Origin: Typhlomys cinereus
Taxonomy: Eukaryota > Chordata > Mammalia > Rodentia > Platacanthomyidae
Assembly: GCA_023101885.1 (NCBI GenBank)
Contig: JALPQD010000126.1
Coordinates: 1-64,000, forward strand
Length of the DNA: 64,000 nucleotides
Direction: 5' to 3'
Below are positions 1 through 11,457 of this stretch, in pieces; within the stretch, counting starts at the first letter, position 1; every line of letters begins with the position of its first letter. The position numbers and the translations under genes were made by a program. The notes under the pieces are model-generated. The model did no database searches. It had not been told where the DNA came from and worked only from the letters and a program-made list of their open reading frames with translations.

Positions 1-2985
1 TCCTCTCTCTTGGTCTCTTTCCGATGACATACTAAAATGCGACCCAATGGCATTCTCCTGACCCCTTTCTCTGTGTTCCCCTTTAGCATAGGAAACACTT
101 CTGTGCCATCAATCTTTGCCTCCAGGAATTTGGTGCCTTTACGCCGACTGTTAGACTTTGTGTGAGGTCACTATTGTGAAGGACATGAGGGCTGCAAAGT
201 CCTATTTCAATTGCTCTCCAGCCCAATTCTAGTGTGGAGGACTCTTCATAATCCATTGCTCCCCCCATCCTTTTGCTCTTACCATCTTACCGCCCCCTCT
301 CCGCCGATGTCCCTGAGTTTCAGGATGGGGGGAGATTAGGCTGGCTGCTTAGTTCTATGTTGATTGCATATAGATCTCTGAAGTTCTGGAATGTGTTGTG
401 TGTATTTTCTTTTGCAGTTTTTGCTGCTCTGCAATGCCCTTACTCCATCCCTGACGGGAACGTATTGTCACCCCCTGGTCAGAGACAAAAACAACTGTTT
501 AAAACTGGAGTCTTGTTTTATAATAGCACATTCGAGGGTAGATGTAATCAAAAGCGGAAACCTTGGCTGGGAGGTGATCAGCACCATTTGCCAAATGATC
601 TCTTTTCATCTCGCCAGACTATCTTGCCCTCCCCTTCGTGGTGAGATCATTACCCCCTCCAGTTGTCATGATCAGGACACGACCGTTCTGTGAGCTTAAC
701 CCGGTGTCACATTACTTCTTGCATTCTTGGGAGGCCGATTTTCTTGCGTTGTAACATGGTCCCCTCTCTCCTTTGGTCGGGTTGTGGCCCTCCAACCCCC
801 ATCCCTCCTGTTTCCACAATCCTTCCATTACCGTATTACATAGGTTTACCCTTGAGTGTCCAATTGTGGGTGAGTTGAGTTGGTACTAGGACCACCTATT
901 AGAGTAAATATGGCGTTAATTTTCTGGGTTTGGGTACTCACTTAATATATTGTTTCTATATGACATCCATTTCCCAGAAATCCAGTTAAATTCATCATTT
1001 TTGCTGGCTGAGTGAGACTCCATGTATAGATGTACCACAGTTCCTATCCACTTGTCAACTGTTGGACATTTAGGTTGATCCATGACTTTGCTATTGTAAA
1101 CAGTGCTGCTATGAACCATAGTCGTGCTTGTGCTATCGAGGCGACCTCCTGCATGGGGGGTTCCCAAAAGTGGAATAGCAGGGTCATATGGGATTTCAAT
1201 CTTTAATTTCTTGAAGAATCTCCAGACGGCTCGCCAGAGGGCCTGTATGAGCCTGCATTCCCACCAGCAATGTAGCAGAGTTCCCCCTCTTCCACATCCT
1301 CTCAGCACTTGTTGTTGTTTGTATTGGGATTTTTGCCATCCTGACGGGTGAGATGCATATCTCAGGGAGGTTTGATTGCATTTCCCTGATGGCTAAAGAA
1401 GTGGAGCATTTTTTAAGATATTTGTTAGACATTTTATTTCAACTCTGGAAAACTTCTTTTAAGTTCCAGGCCCATTTTTTAATTGGGCCATTGGTTTCCT
1501 TGGGTTTAATTTCTAAGTTCTTTGTGCACTCTGGACAGTTAGCCTATCAGTCTATGTGGTTGTGAAGATTTTTCTCCCATTCTGTGGGTTGCCTTGAGCT
1601 CATGTGACAATCTCTTTATCTGAACCAGAAGCTCTTTAATTTCACAAGATCCAACTGTTGAGAGTTGGTAGCAGTGATTGTGTCATTGGATGTCTGTTTA
1701 GGAAATGTTGGCCTAGCCCAATCAGCTCAAGGGAGGTTCCCTATCTGTTTCAGTTATGTACCAGTTTTTTTAGTCTCTGCCATGATACACAAGGTCCTTG
1801 ATCCATTTGGAATTAAGTCTTGTACATGGTGACAAGTACGGGTCCAGCTTTAATCTTCTACATGTGGAGATCCAGTTTTGCAGCACCATTTGTTGAAGAT
1901 GCTGTTCTTTTTCCATTGGATTCTTTGGGCCCCTTTGTCGAAGATCAAATGGCTGTATTTTGTGGGCTTATATCTGGGTCCTCAACCCTTATCCATTGAT
2001 CTGTGTGTCTATTTTGGAGCCCAATACCAGGCTGTTTTTATAACTATGGATTGTAGTATAGACTAAGGTTCAGTATGGTAATACCTCCCGCAGTGTTTTG
2101 TTACTCAGGATTGTCTTTGCTATCCTAGGTCTTTTGTGCCTCCATATGAATTTGAGATTAATTGGTCAATTCTTTAAATAATTGCTTTGGGATTTTAATT
2201 GGTATAGCATTCAATTTGTATATTGCCTTTGGTAGGATGGTCATTTTATGATGTTGATTCTGCCAATCCAGAGCATGGGAGTTCTTTCCACCTTCTGATG
2301 TCTTCAGCAATTTCTTCTTTCGGGTTTAAAGTTTCATTGTACAGGTCTTTTACCTCCTTAGTTAGGTTTTATACCAAGGTATTTCATTTTTTAGGGGCTA
2401 TAGTAAATGGGATTGTTTCTCTCAGGGCTTTTTCACTTCTTTCATTCTGGGCTATAGGAAGGCCTCTGATTTTTGCACATTTATTTTGTATCCTGCCACC
2501 CTGCTGACTTCTCAATTAGTTCCAGGAGCTTCCTGGTGGAGTTTTTGGGATCACTCAGGCGCCATTTATAAGTCGATTCATGCTTCAAATAGTTATTCTT
2601 TTACTTCTTCCTTTCCTATTTTAATCCTTCGTAATTCCCTTTCTTGTCTTTGGCTTCATCGAAGACTTCATAAAATATTTAATGGAAAGTGGTGAGGTGA
2701 CAGCCCTTGTCAGTTCCTGAATCGAAGTGGGATGCTTCCCAATTTTTTTTTTCCCCATTGAGAATAAATCCTTTGCTGGGGGTCTTGTTGTAAAGTAGAG
2801 TTTGGTTATTATAGTGATCAAGGTTCCCTCCAGTCCTACTGTCCTTAGGTCGTTTTGATCATAAAAGGCTTGTGTTTGGATATTGTCAAGCTTTTTCTGC
2901 ATCGGTCGGGAAGTATCATGTGGTCTGGACTTGGAACTGGGTTTTACAGGAGGAATTAAACATTTATTGATTTTCGTATGAATAA
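1..2985 (-). mobile_element. LINE-1, 5'-truncated: ORF2 3' part and 3' UTR (cut by window start)
   Basis: Read on the minus strand, about 2985 down to 915 is the 3' half of L1 ORF2, and 915 to 1 is its 3' UTR. The translated part near 1160-1305 shows the L1 C-terminal motif WRFFKKLKIEIPYDPAIPLL. Frames change several times, so the reverse transcriptase is dead. The 3' UTR matches the other copies at 7125-7950 and 25280-26402, including the box CGGAGAGGGGGCGGTAAGAT (reverse complement of part of 276-345). The poly(A) end lies outside the window. Confidence 0.9.
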
Positions 2986-3157
2986 CGTGGTTTGTTTAAA
3001 AAATTCATCCTTTGTGTGCAATTGTGTTTTGATTTTTTACATTTATTTATTATTGTATGTAATCGTTTATTGTGAGTTTGATGCGAATCTCCAAGCTGTT
3101 TTTTTGGGGGTATCGGGGTTGTTGTCTTTTTTTACCATTTTGTTTTTTAGTGATTAA

Positions 3158-3470
3158 AGAGGACGGACAGGACACGGAGTACATGCAGGACCCACCACAG
3201 GAGCAGGAGAGACAGAGAGAGCTGAGAGCGCTAGTAGGAAGAAAGGAATGGTTTGTTTGCCTGGCTATACAACCAAAGCGCGAGAGGAAAGGACATGTAG
3301 CCTGTCAATGACCAAACCTATGTGAGGGTCATTACGGTACAACTTTCAGAGTTGTCATTCTCTACTTCCACCATGTGGTGTCTATGTGATTGAACCAGTT
3401 CCAGCATATATGTTAAGCAGTTTCTGTCTTACCCTAAGCGCATGCTCAACCATCACCCTGTCTTTTTCTT
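3158..3470 (-). mobile_element. old tRNA-SINE (B3-type)
   Basis: The part around 3329-3400 resembles the antisense of the rodent B3/B2 core (GGTCAGAGGACAACTTTC..., CTTCCACCATGTGG), heavily diverged. The purine-rich AGAGACAGAGAGAG at 3210 fits its tail. 2986-3157 holds nothing I recognise. Confidence 0.45.
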
Positions 3471-3497
3471 GCTGGTTCTTTTTTGTTTTTTTTTTGT

Positions 3498-3620
3498 TTT
3501 TGGACAGTGTCTTGTCGTAGTCTCCGTGTTGAGTGGTCACGCTGCTAAATAGCAGATGACCTCGAATTCCTCATTCCTCCTCCATCTCCCCATGGCCAAG
3601 ATTGCAGGCATGCCTGGCTC
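3498..3620 (-). mobile_element. B1 SINE, diverged
   Basis: T-rich left end, then antisense B1 order ending ATTGCAGGCATGCCTGGCTC. Strongly diverged. Confidence 0.55.
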
Positions 3621-3770
3621 ATTCCTTTTAAGCATGTTGCTCGCGAAAGGTATTATCTGCAGTTTCTAAGTAAGATGAGGGATCTGGGTAAGATGCACTT
3701 TGTGGATATGAGTGTCATTGTTGGCAGGGCATCACTTGAAATGTCCAGTCCAGCTGTTCTTCCCAAGTGT

Positions 3771-4010
3771 AAAAGCCAAGTGTACATCTGTTGCTCCTGT
3801 AACCCCAGCATTGGGTCCTCTCGAGATCAGGATTCACCGGGCTTCATGGCCAGATGGGCCTAGCCACATGGTTGGTTCACCTGAAGATCTCGGTCTCAGT
3901 GAACAAGGTGGAGTGCAATGGAGGAGGACGCCTGATCTTTGGCCTCCATGTGCATACATGTGCATACAAACACACACGTGTACACAGCACACACAAAGCA
4001 AAACCAAGGC
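3771..4010 (+). mobile_element. B4-type SINE (B1-like middle, CA-rich tail)
   Basis: Contains a B1-like core (CTGTAACCCCAGCATTGGG), then a B4-like end GATCTTTGGCCTCCATGTGC and a CACA-rich tail. Confidence 0.6.
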
Positions 4011-4044
4011 TATTGGGCCAATAAAGCAATAGGCCTGAAGTGTC

Positions 4045-4120
4045 TTTCTTTCCTCTGTGTGTGTGTGTAGTGTGGTTGTGTGTCGGTCATGTGATGGTTT
4101 GTTTGGTTTGTGGTGTTGTG

Positions 4121-4151
<31 letters not shown>

Positions 4152-4456
4152 TGTGATGAAATAGAGAGCATTTAGGATAGAATTTGAGGTAGATATAGGA
4201 TAGAGAGATGAGAGGTCATTGTGTGTCCCTGTGGAGGACCAAGTGTGACTCAGGCATCATTCTATTGTTCTACCTCGTCGTGCTTCCTTCTGGGATTTCC
4301 CAGGCTCTGTCTCAGCCAGGGGTCAAGAAGTGGCGGCCACTGCCCATGTCACACTGGCTTTTTTTTTTTTAATGTGGGGACCGGAATTCAAACTCATGAC
4401 CCTTTTCTCTTGTTGAGACATGTCCTTAACAACCGTGGACATCTCTCCATCCCTCA
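4045..4456 (-). mobile_element. tRNA-SINE (DIP-like, older type) with long TG tract
   Basis: The plus strand reads tail first: a (TG)n tract at about 4050-4155, then GTGTGTCCCTGTGGAGGACC and the body, ending in the inverted tRNA-like head CATCTCTCCATCCC. It belongs to the same family as the copies at 24033 and 42731. Confidence 0.75.
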
Positions 4457-4539
4457 ATACTCAAGGTTTGGGATAACAAATGTGAGCCACCATAGCTGGC
4501 TCACAGTCTTTTTCTTTTTGATCATTTAGAAATTTTGTT

Positions 4540-4706
4540 ACACTGATTTGTTTGTTGTGTCAGGAAGTATTGAACCCAGACACATGTATGGAGGCCAGAG
4601 GACAACTTGGGGGAGCTGGTTGTTTCCTTCTATCTTGTGGGTTCTGGAGCTAGACAGGTTTCCAGGTTTGGTGGCACCTTTACTTGTTGAGGCATCTCTC
4701 CAGCTC
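4540..4706 (-). mobile_element. B3/B2-type SINE
   Basis: Antisense core GGAGGCCAGAGGACAACTTG, then GTGGGTTCTGGAG and the inverted tRNA head GAGGCATCTCTCCAGCTCC. Confidence 0.7.
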
Positions 4707-4714
4707 CTTCCAGT

Positions 4715-5340
4715 ATTTTCTGCCCAGCTTGCAGCATACCGTGGATCTTATAGACTTGTTCTTGGACAGTCCCATCTTTGGCACACCCCAAGACCCACTT
4801 TCTCCTTCCTCCTTCATGCTCATCAACCTTTGTTTCCCAACCAGGAGCCATGGCATCCTTCTTGACTTCTCTTTCCTTAATTCTAACATCCAGGAAACCC
4901 TCATGACTCTCTTGACCCTACTTCTATACTTGTCCCCCAAAGTCTGTTATTTACATAGTGTCCTGAGTGTCAAATCAGAATCTTCTAATGGTTTCCAGGA
5001 TGTCAAGGGCCAAAGGTATCAACATTCTTACAACAGCTCACAAAGTTCTATATAATTCGATCCTTCATTCCTCCAAGTCAAGGCTCAAACGACACCTCCT
5101 ACCCTGATCAACGCAGGTAAGGTTTCAGTGGCTCTTCCACTGCACCTTTATTTCCTATGGCATTGAATGCATTCTAACTAATCACAGAGTTTGCTTATTC
5201 ATTTTGTTACCTGATGTATGTAAGCTGTAAGCAGGCAGGGACTTTCATGTTTTATACATCGATAGATTCCCAGTGTATAGGAGTAGTAGACATGTCACAA
5301 GCATTCATCCATACTGATGAGAAAGTAAATCAGTATAGAT
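4715..5340 (+). mobile_element. L2 LINE remnant
   Basis: Order and wording resemble the L2 3' end: TCCAAGTCAAGGCTCAAACG, then ...GCAGGCAGGGACTTTCATG and ...CCCAGTGTATAGGAGTAG. Old and diverged, present in all mammals. Confidence 0.55.
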
Positions 5341-5581
5341 TACAAACTAAAATTTATGAAATGAATTGATAATAAATGTAAAAGAATATGAAGATCATTT
5401 GAGGCCAGTCAATATAACCACATGGTACAGTAGAAAGATTATGGGGTCAGGAGACAAAACAGGCCATGTCCTACACTTAGGGAATGGCCTCTCTGGCCTT
5501 TTGCTTTGTTCCCTTCTCTCCCCCCCCCATCCTTTCACTCTCGTACTAATTCTTTCTGCCTTGCTGCAGTAATTCTTCCTT

Positions 5582-5930
5582 GTTGTTGTGAGACAGTACA
5601 CATGCACGAGCAACCAGCAACTCACACACAAGGGAGAAGGGGGCATTTATTTGGCTGACGACGGTTCTCATAATAGAATGCATGACTAGGAGGCAGAAAC
5701 AGGAAGGAGGTTCAGGTCCCTGCCATCATCATAGAGTCAGAGCAAGAGCAAACTAAGAGGAAGCATGGCTGGGCCAACAAACCTCAAGGCCCGCCTTTGT
5801 GCCCTGCCTTTCTCCAGCAAGGCTCTACCTCCTAAAATTGCCCTGACCTTCTGGACTATTGACATCAGCTAAGGATTCACGCATGACTCTGTGGGGGGCA
5901 AGTCACATTCAAACCATGTCACACCCTCCT
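5582..5930 (+). repeat. interspersed repeat, family unknown, copy 1
   Basis: Shares a long diverged match with 23637-23960 in the same orientation: a TGTGAGACA start, GGAGGTTCAGGT, CTAAGAGGAAGCA, CTCAAGGCCC, CTCCAGCAAG and CAGCTAAGGATTCA in the same order. I do not know the family; it could be an LTR or a non-autonomous element. Confidence 0.6.
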
Positions 5931-6229
5931 CTTCTGCAGAGGTCTTTGAATCTATAGAAGTTCTGTATATGCCATGCCGAGGATTCAACCCTTGCCCCTC
6001 ACTTATTCTCAGCATTGTGGGCAAGCATGGTTCTCTGCATTTACCTCTGGTCATGATGTCAAGAATGGTCTTCATATTCTTTCACCTCCCTCTTTTGTGC
6101 TGTTCCTTGATCCTTGAGGGGAGAGGGCTACATGTCCCCCCTGGGGCTGAGTGCTCCACAGCCATCAATTCCCTGCCAAACCACCCTCTACTGCTCAAAG
6201 AAGCTTCTGGGCTGGAGACTGCAAGCTGT

Positions 6230-6480
6230 GCACACCACTGAATTTGGATATATTTCCTTCTGCCTTTCTTTTCTTCTCTACTCTTACCCTACTCAACAAT
6301 CAGCACTTGCCCAAAGTTGCCTTGGTGCTTCTCCTAGGCTTGGAATGCACTATCCTGTGGACATCTTTGCCTCCCTCCCTTTCCCTGTCTCCTCTGAGGT
6401 GAGTCTATAGATTTTCATCTCTGAGAAGCTTTGCTTGACTCGTCCAAGCTGGATTATATCATAACGCCCTATGTTACTTA
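6230..6480 (+). mobile_element. L2-like LINE remnant
   Basis: GGCTTGGAATGCACTATCCTG followed by a C/T-rich stretch and GAAGCTTTGCTTGACTC resembles the L2 block that reads 'gaatgc..cttcc...aggccttccctgac'. Weak and old. Confidence 0.4.
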
Positions 6481-6581
6481 AAACTGTTACTCCAAGGCCA
6501 GGTGTGAAATGTCTCTGAACCTTCCATGGTTGTCTGCATGTGCTATGCAGTTATTTAAAATCTGCTAGGGACATTTGTTTG

Positions 6582-6675
6582 CTAGAGTGACTCAGTGGTA
6601 GAACCCTTATGAAGCATGTGCAGGGCCCTAGGTTCAACCCACATAGCCCTCTATACCCCTGAAAGAAAGAAAAGC
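6582..6675 (+). mobile_element. ID SINE
   Basis: tRNA-like head GACTCAGTGGTAGAACCC, B-box region GGCCCTAGGTTCAACCC, then an A-rich tail with GAAAGAAAGAAAA. Confidence 0.7.
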
Positions 6676-6744
6676 CCTGGGTTGATCGGAAGGATGGAAG
6701 TGACATGTTTGTTTGGTTGCAGAATGAGTAACATTGAGCCCCCT

Positions 6745-7085
6745 CGACCATTTAAGTATAAGTCCAGTTGCTAGTTCATTTCTTTGGTTAGCTTCCTATA
6801 TTGTTGAAAGAATGTAATATACATAGTTCAAGGACTTTCTGTTTCTTGAGGGTACACAGATCATGCTGAGTCCTTTTGGACATGTGGACTGTAAGTCAAG
6901 GACTGATTTAATGTCTTTGAGTAGCTCCCTGAGTTTCTGAAATCATATTGTGTATGTCCTTGAGGCATATTCTATTTCTTGGGGATACACAGATTATGCT
7001 GAGTCATTAGGACCATGTAGCTGTAAGTCAAGTTACTAATTTGCTTTCCTGCATCAGCTCCCCATGGTCCTGAAATAATACAATA
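6745..7085. repeat. three diverged tandem copies of a ~133-bp unit
   Basis: ACACAGATCATGCTGAGTC at 6854 recurs with one change at 6987 (shift 133). GTAAGTCAAG at 6891 recurs at 7023 (shift 132), and a partial first copy has AAGTCCAG near 6760. The block AATATAC ends copies 1 and 3. I do not recognise the unit. Confidence 0.65.
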
Positions 7086-7124
7086 TACAAGCTTCACTTG
7101 CCATACCCTATCATGGATGTTTTT

Positions 7125-7950
7125 GCTTTGTCTTGGCCCTTGCAACCTTTTGGATGTGTGAGGACTTGTTATTACCCCCATTTGTGTCCAGGGGAGGGAT
7201 TCGGACCTCAAGAAGTAGGAGAAAAGAGGAGATAGGAATAAACAAATTAAGAGATGATCAGTGAGGACATTCTTGTATAGAGATCTCTAGAAGCCATGGC
7301 TTGTTCAAAGAGACTGAAATATCTGAGTAATGCCCTTAAGATTTTGCTTTGCCTAGAAAAATGGTCAGGTTCATGAATAACAGATGAGCAGACAACCAGA
7401 ATGCAGAGTACTGGTGACCCTGCAATGTTTACCTGGAATCAGGCCAACCGAATCTCTCCCCGTCCTAAGGCTCAGGGAACCTTGCGGAAGAGGGGGTGGT
7501 AAGATTATAAGAGCCTACAGATGGAGAGGTTACTACTGGACAAGATATTCCACTCAAGGCAGGGCTGCTGCATCTAGGAATTCATTACAGTGAGACTGGT
7601 CCTTACCAGATCCGCACAATGGCTGACAAATCAACATAGACTAGCGAGGATCTCAGGAGAAAAAAATTTCAAGCAGTAGGAATCTTAGAGGCTAGGGCTA
7701 GACAGGTGAAGGGGAGTGCCCCTGTCAGTGGGTCTGCCTAAGGAAAGGCCACTTGGTCTGCCACAGAGGCCTGAACCCCACCAGAGCAGATGAGCCAGAG
7801 GGAGCCCTAAGACTCATAGAAACTGATGGACAGGAGAGTGGGAGGGAGTGGGTTGGATCCACAAAGTGAGGGGAGGGAAGCAGGGAGGAAGGATGGGAAA
7901 AGGAGGGGAGCTTGTAAAACTAGGGAAAAATAAAATAAATATTTTTAAAA
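7125..7950 (+). mobile_element. LINE-1 3' UTR and tail
   Basis: Colinear with 25830-26400: AAGGCTCAGGGAACCTTGCG then GGAAGAGGG..GTAAGATTATAAGAGCC, then a purine-rich G-tract at about 7830-7915, and an A-rich end at 7922-7950. It contains no ORF2. The left edge is approximate. Confidence 0.75.
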
Positions 7951-8150
7951 AGAGGTGGGCAGAGAGAGTTGGGGAAATGTGAAACAGTGGCCAGAAGGAC
8001 AAGGAAACAGGAAAGAAATGAAAAGAGGAGCCAGTCCAAGAGGAAGGGAAGCAGTCCTAATTAAGATTTTGAAGCACTAGTCAGGAATCCTTCACTATTC
8101 ATGTAGGTCCCAATTTCCCATTAGTCATGCAATCCAACGGCTCAAGTTAT

Positions 8151-8245
8151 TTTTTTTTTTTTTTTGTATTTGGGAAACAAGGTCTTGCTGTATATCCCAG
8201 GTGGATCTCAAATTCTGAATCTTCCTGCGCACCACTACAGTGGGC
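8151..8245 (-). mobile_element. B1 SINE fragment
   Basis: T-run at 8151-8165, then antisense B1 AAACAAGGTCTTGCTGTATA. Confidence 0.6.
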
Positions 8246-8454
8246 TGTCAACTTCTTAAAACCCCAGACATAAGGACAAAATAAAGGAGGGATACAGTAT
8301 CTTGAATTCTCACATCTTCCAACTCCAGTACCACTCCCAGGCCCAAGTCCCAAGTCTCTCACATGCTCCAGGGCATCTGAGGTCAATAGACGAGGGAATG
8401 TGCACTGTATTCTTAAATACTTAAACTAGACGGCTAAGAAAGCTAAGAAAGGAC

Positions 8455-8515
8455 AGGGCTGGACTGGATGCTCACACCTGTAGTTCCAGCACTTGGGAGG
8501 TAGAGACAGCTTCCC
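8455..8515 (+). mobile_element. B1 left-end fragment
   Basis: GGATGCTCACACCTGTAGTTCCAGCACTTGGGAGG-type B1 start; stops after about 60 bp. Confidence 0.6.
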
Positions 8516-8630
8516 TTTGCCTTGTGGGTCTCCTCCAGAGAGAAAGGCTTTTAGGTATTTAGGAACTTCTATTACTTTCTAGCATTTGGTGAGGGTACAG
8601 TCACGTGCTGTATAAGGATTTGTTCGAGGG

Positions 8631-8722
8631 TTGGGGAATATAGCTCATTTTGGGGCAGGCTGGCCCATGATGCACAAAGCCCTGGGTTACATCTCAAGGA
8701 AGGAAAAAAAAGAAAGAAAGAA
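8631..8722 (+). mobile_element. ID SINE
   Basis: GGTTGGGGAATATAGCTCA head, AAGCCCTGGGTTACATCTC box, then an A-rich GAAAGAAAGAAG tail. Inserted in the Tigger-like relic. Confidence 0.7.
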
Positions 8723-8732
8723 GAAAGAGATC

Positions 8733-8875
8733 TGGGTGTGGTGGTACTCATCTATAATTCCAGCACTGGAGAAGTTGAGGCAGGAAGATAAGAAGTTAGA
8801 GTTCATGGTCAGCCTGGGATACACAATACACCAGCTAACACCCTGCCAACAAAGACAACAACAAAACACAGTGAT
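8733..8875 (+). mobile_element. B1 SINE
   Basis: GGGTGTGGTGGTACTCATC start, then GAGGCAGGAAGATAAGAAG and GTCAGCCTGGGATACACAA, ending in a CAACAACAAAACA tail. Confidence 0.8.
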
Positions 8876-9539
8876 TTTTCAATGACAGGCTGCATGGATG
8901 ATAGTATGATAGTGTTTTCAAAAGATTATAAAGAGGCTAGAAATTTCTGTTGCCTAGTGATGTCACAGCCATCCCATGCAATACGTCACTCACATTTGTA
9001 GTGATACTGATATAAATAAATCTACTGCACTGCCAGTCATATGAATGTCTAGTCCATGCAATCATCTGCATATTTAATAGTGATAGTAAGGCAGTTACTG
9101 GTTTATGCATTTACTTGTTTTATCGTTACAGTATACTTCCACTAATTAAAAATTTACTGTAAAACATTAAGCCAGCCATATTCTACAGACAACAGCTTTG
9201 TGCATCTCATGTTACTGCATCTCTTGATTACATCAAGAGGCCATGTAAAATCATTGACCTATACCATTTAGATTTGTGTAATCACATGCTATGGCATTTG
9301 CATAGCAATGACATTGCCTGTGAATGCATTTCGCAGAGCATATCACTGTTGTTAAGCAATGCCCGACTGTAACTGATGACATGAATTACTGGTAGTGGTG
9401 TTAACTTATTTAGATAAGGGTTTTCCTTTCGTTGGTGATGGAGGACTAGAATATACATAATTGCTTAATCTTCTAAGCTTGGCTATTCTGCACAGGAGGC
9501 AGTCATGGCTCTCATCCACAATAGCATTTTGGTGAAGCC

Positions 9540-9554
9540 ATGCTTCCTCAAGGG

Positions 9555-9591
<37 letters not shown>

Positions 9592-10166
9592 GTGAGCACT
9601 GTGTTCTGCCACCCTGCCAAAAGATCTGCAGATGCAAAGCACAGCAGGTGAAAGGTCAAGGCACTGCCCCTTACCCTATTTCTGGTACCCCACAGTGCAA
9701 TACCACATCCAAGTCTGAGTTTAAGCCTGAGGTTTCAGCCTGGAAATGCTCAGAGTGGCGGGCATCTGTAAGAAAGCGGCCGGACTACTGGCATCTCTGC
9801 GGACCAGAGGAGGTGGAACGACTCTACCAAATCCCTACAGGCCAACATGCAGTGAATGTTAGTCCCCAGGAAGCCGGGGACCCCCAAGAAGACAGCTCTG
9901 CAGAGGAACTCAAATTGGCTACCCATCTAACAGGACCAGCGTTGCTTATCCCTGACACTTACAAAACTGAGAAAGTCAGAGTCACCACAGAGCAACTCGT
10001 CACAACTTCAAGACTTTTGCTAGTCTTTGCCTGGCTTGTGCCCACCCCACTCTTGGGCATCCAAACAAAAAGGGCCAAGGAAGCCAGAACAAGAAAAGAA
10101 AAAAAAATAACACTCCATTGGAGTATTATGGTACATTTTCAGTCAAGTGAAAAATACATTATTTAA
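9540..10166 (+). other. unrecognised 208-codon open frame with alanine run; possible retrocopy
   Basis: ATG at 9540 opens MLPQGL followed by an 11-Ala stretch from the CAG run, and the frame stays open to 10166. I recognise no domain or family. GC and CpG are a little higher than the neighbourhood, and an A-rich stretch (10096-10110) lies where a retrocopy tail might be. No promoter or splice context is evident. It could be chance, a decayed processed pseudogene, or repeat. A second frame from 9506 (MALIHNSILV...Gln run) is also open for a while, so the frame choice is uncertain. Confidence 0.2.
9559..9591 (+). repeat. (CAG)10 CAA trinucleotide run
   Basis: Ten perfect CAG units followed by CAA. 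Read as Gln in one frame and Ala in another; neither is tied to a known protein. Confidence 0.95.
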
Positions 10167-10169
10167 AAC

Positions 10170-10790
10170 GAGGGCAGACTGAGGGTAAACGAGGTGAGAC
10201 CGTGTGTGTTTAGGATGCATGATGGCGCGGGTCGAATCTCCACCAGCAGGCATGCAGAAATAAAAGCTTTGAGGGAGCAGTCTACATAGTAAACATACAG
10301 ATGGATTGAAAGACAGTTTCAGAAACAGTATTTTTAAAAGAAAGCAGATTTTGGATATAACAAAATGCCAGATGAGATCACACAAGGCCATACAAATGTG
10401 TGGGTACAGTGATCCCAATGTTCTGGCCATTACTCACCATCCACACACGTGCTACACAAGACACACACACTTCAATTTTTCCCTAAATCAGGACCGGAAA
10501 CCCTGGGAGAGGGGGGTCAGTGACACAAAATGATGTGTCAAAATGCACAACTGTTTGCTAAGAATGTCCAGTGTTTTTAGATATTCAAGAAGACTATATA
10601 AAACTGAAAATATTCATATTGAATGTGCACAATTTTAAGGTTTAATTTAAAATGTTATTTTAAAGTAATGCATTCGGGGGTGACTAGTCATGTAGTGAGA
10701 TACAAATATAGCAAGATAAGATTTTCACAAATTATTTACGAGGAGGGAGGAAGAGGAAGAGAGAGACAGAAAGGCTTGGACAAGAAGGGG
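10170..10790. other. unassigned intergenic stretch
   Basis: AT-rich, with a short CA-rich patch at 10440-10472. No gene or recognisable repeat was seen. Confidence 0.4.
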
Positions 10791-10794
10791 ACTG

Positions 10795-10992
10795 GGTTGG
10801 AGAACATCCTGGTGGGGTAGGGCAGGGGGACTCACACTGTATGCCAGGGACACCAGTAAAGGTCAGAGGACCACTTTCCAAGAAGTCAGCCAGTTGTCTT
10901 TTTCCACCACGTGGGTTTTTGAGGATTGAACTCAGGACACCAGGTTTAGCAGCAGGGGCCTTACCCTCAGAGTTATGTTGACAACCCAGCAC
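10795..10992 (-). mobile_element. B3-type SINE
   Basis: Antisense core AAGGTCAGAGGACCACTTTC, then CCACGTGGGTTTTTGAGGAT and TGAACTCAGGACACCAGG, ending with a degraded tRNA head. Confidence 0.65.
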
Positions 10993-11121
10993 GGTAGAAT
11001 TTTTAAGTAACGAATATGAATATACGAAAGGACCTATTGGAAAAGAATGTGTGAACAACTTGGGAATTTCAGTAGGGGTTTCTTTGTGGTTTATTTCAGA
11101 AGAGCTTTTAATCCTATTTCT

Positions 11122-11440
11122 TTTTTTTTTATAATTTTTATTATTATTATTATTATTTATTATTCAACTGTGCGCATGTGCGTGTGTATGTGTGTCCGCG
11201 TGTGTGTCTGTGTGTGTTGTGTGTGTGTCTGTGTATCTGTAGAACCACGGACGAATTCGCGAACCACCATGGACGCCTCCACCTCCTTCTGCCCCGGGAT
11301 TCACAGGCTCCGCCCTACCAGGTCCAGAAGCTCAGGCTGCCCCTGCTTCCGTCTGGCGTCTATACGTGGGATCTGGGATCCGAACTCGGGACCTTCCGCC
11401 TGCAAGGCGGAGGCTTAACCCCTGAGCCACCTCTCCAGCC
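11122..11440 (-). mobile_element. tRNA-SINE, young DIP-like type
   Basis: Flanked by a perfect 17-bp target duplication CTTTTAATCCTATTTCT (11105-11121 and 11441-11457). The plus strand shows tail, TG tract, AGAACCACGGACGAATTC, body and inverted head GAGCCACCTCTCCAGCC. The B-box region reads GAGTTCGGATCC on the minus strand, here as GGATCCGAACTC. It lacks the TCCTTGTTTACTT segment present in other young copies. Confidence 0.92.
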
Positions 11441-11457
11441 CTTTTAATCCTATTTCT

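Larger units (their letters stand above)
8598..9369 (+). mobile_element. Tigger-like DNA transposon relic, interrupted by ID and B1
   Basis: The ends form a degraded inverted repeat starting CAGTC (8598) and ending GACTG (9369), flanked on both sides by TA, the target choice of Tc1/mariner-pogo elements. The left end reads CAGTCACGTGCTGTATAAGG and the right end TTAAGCAATGCCCGACTG. An ID and a B1 (8631-8875) sit inside, so it predates them. There is no transposase frame; it is internally deleted. The family name is inferred from the ends. Confidence 0.6.

Noticed and set aside
916..1432. Reverse-transcriptase-like protein gene
   Set aside because: It is the broken C-terminal part of a LINE-1 ORF2, with frame changes.
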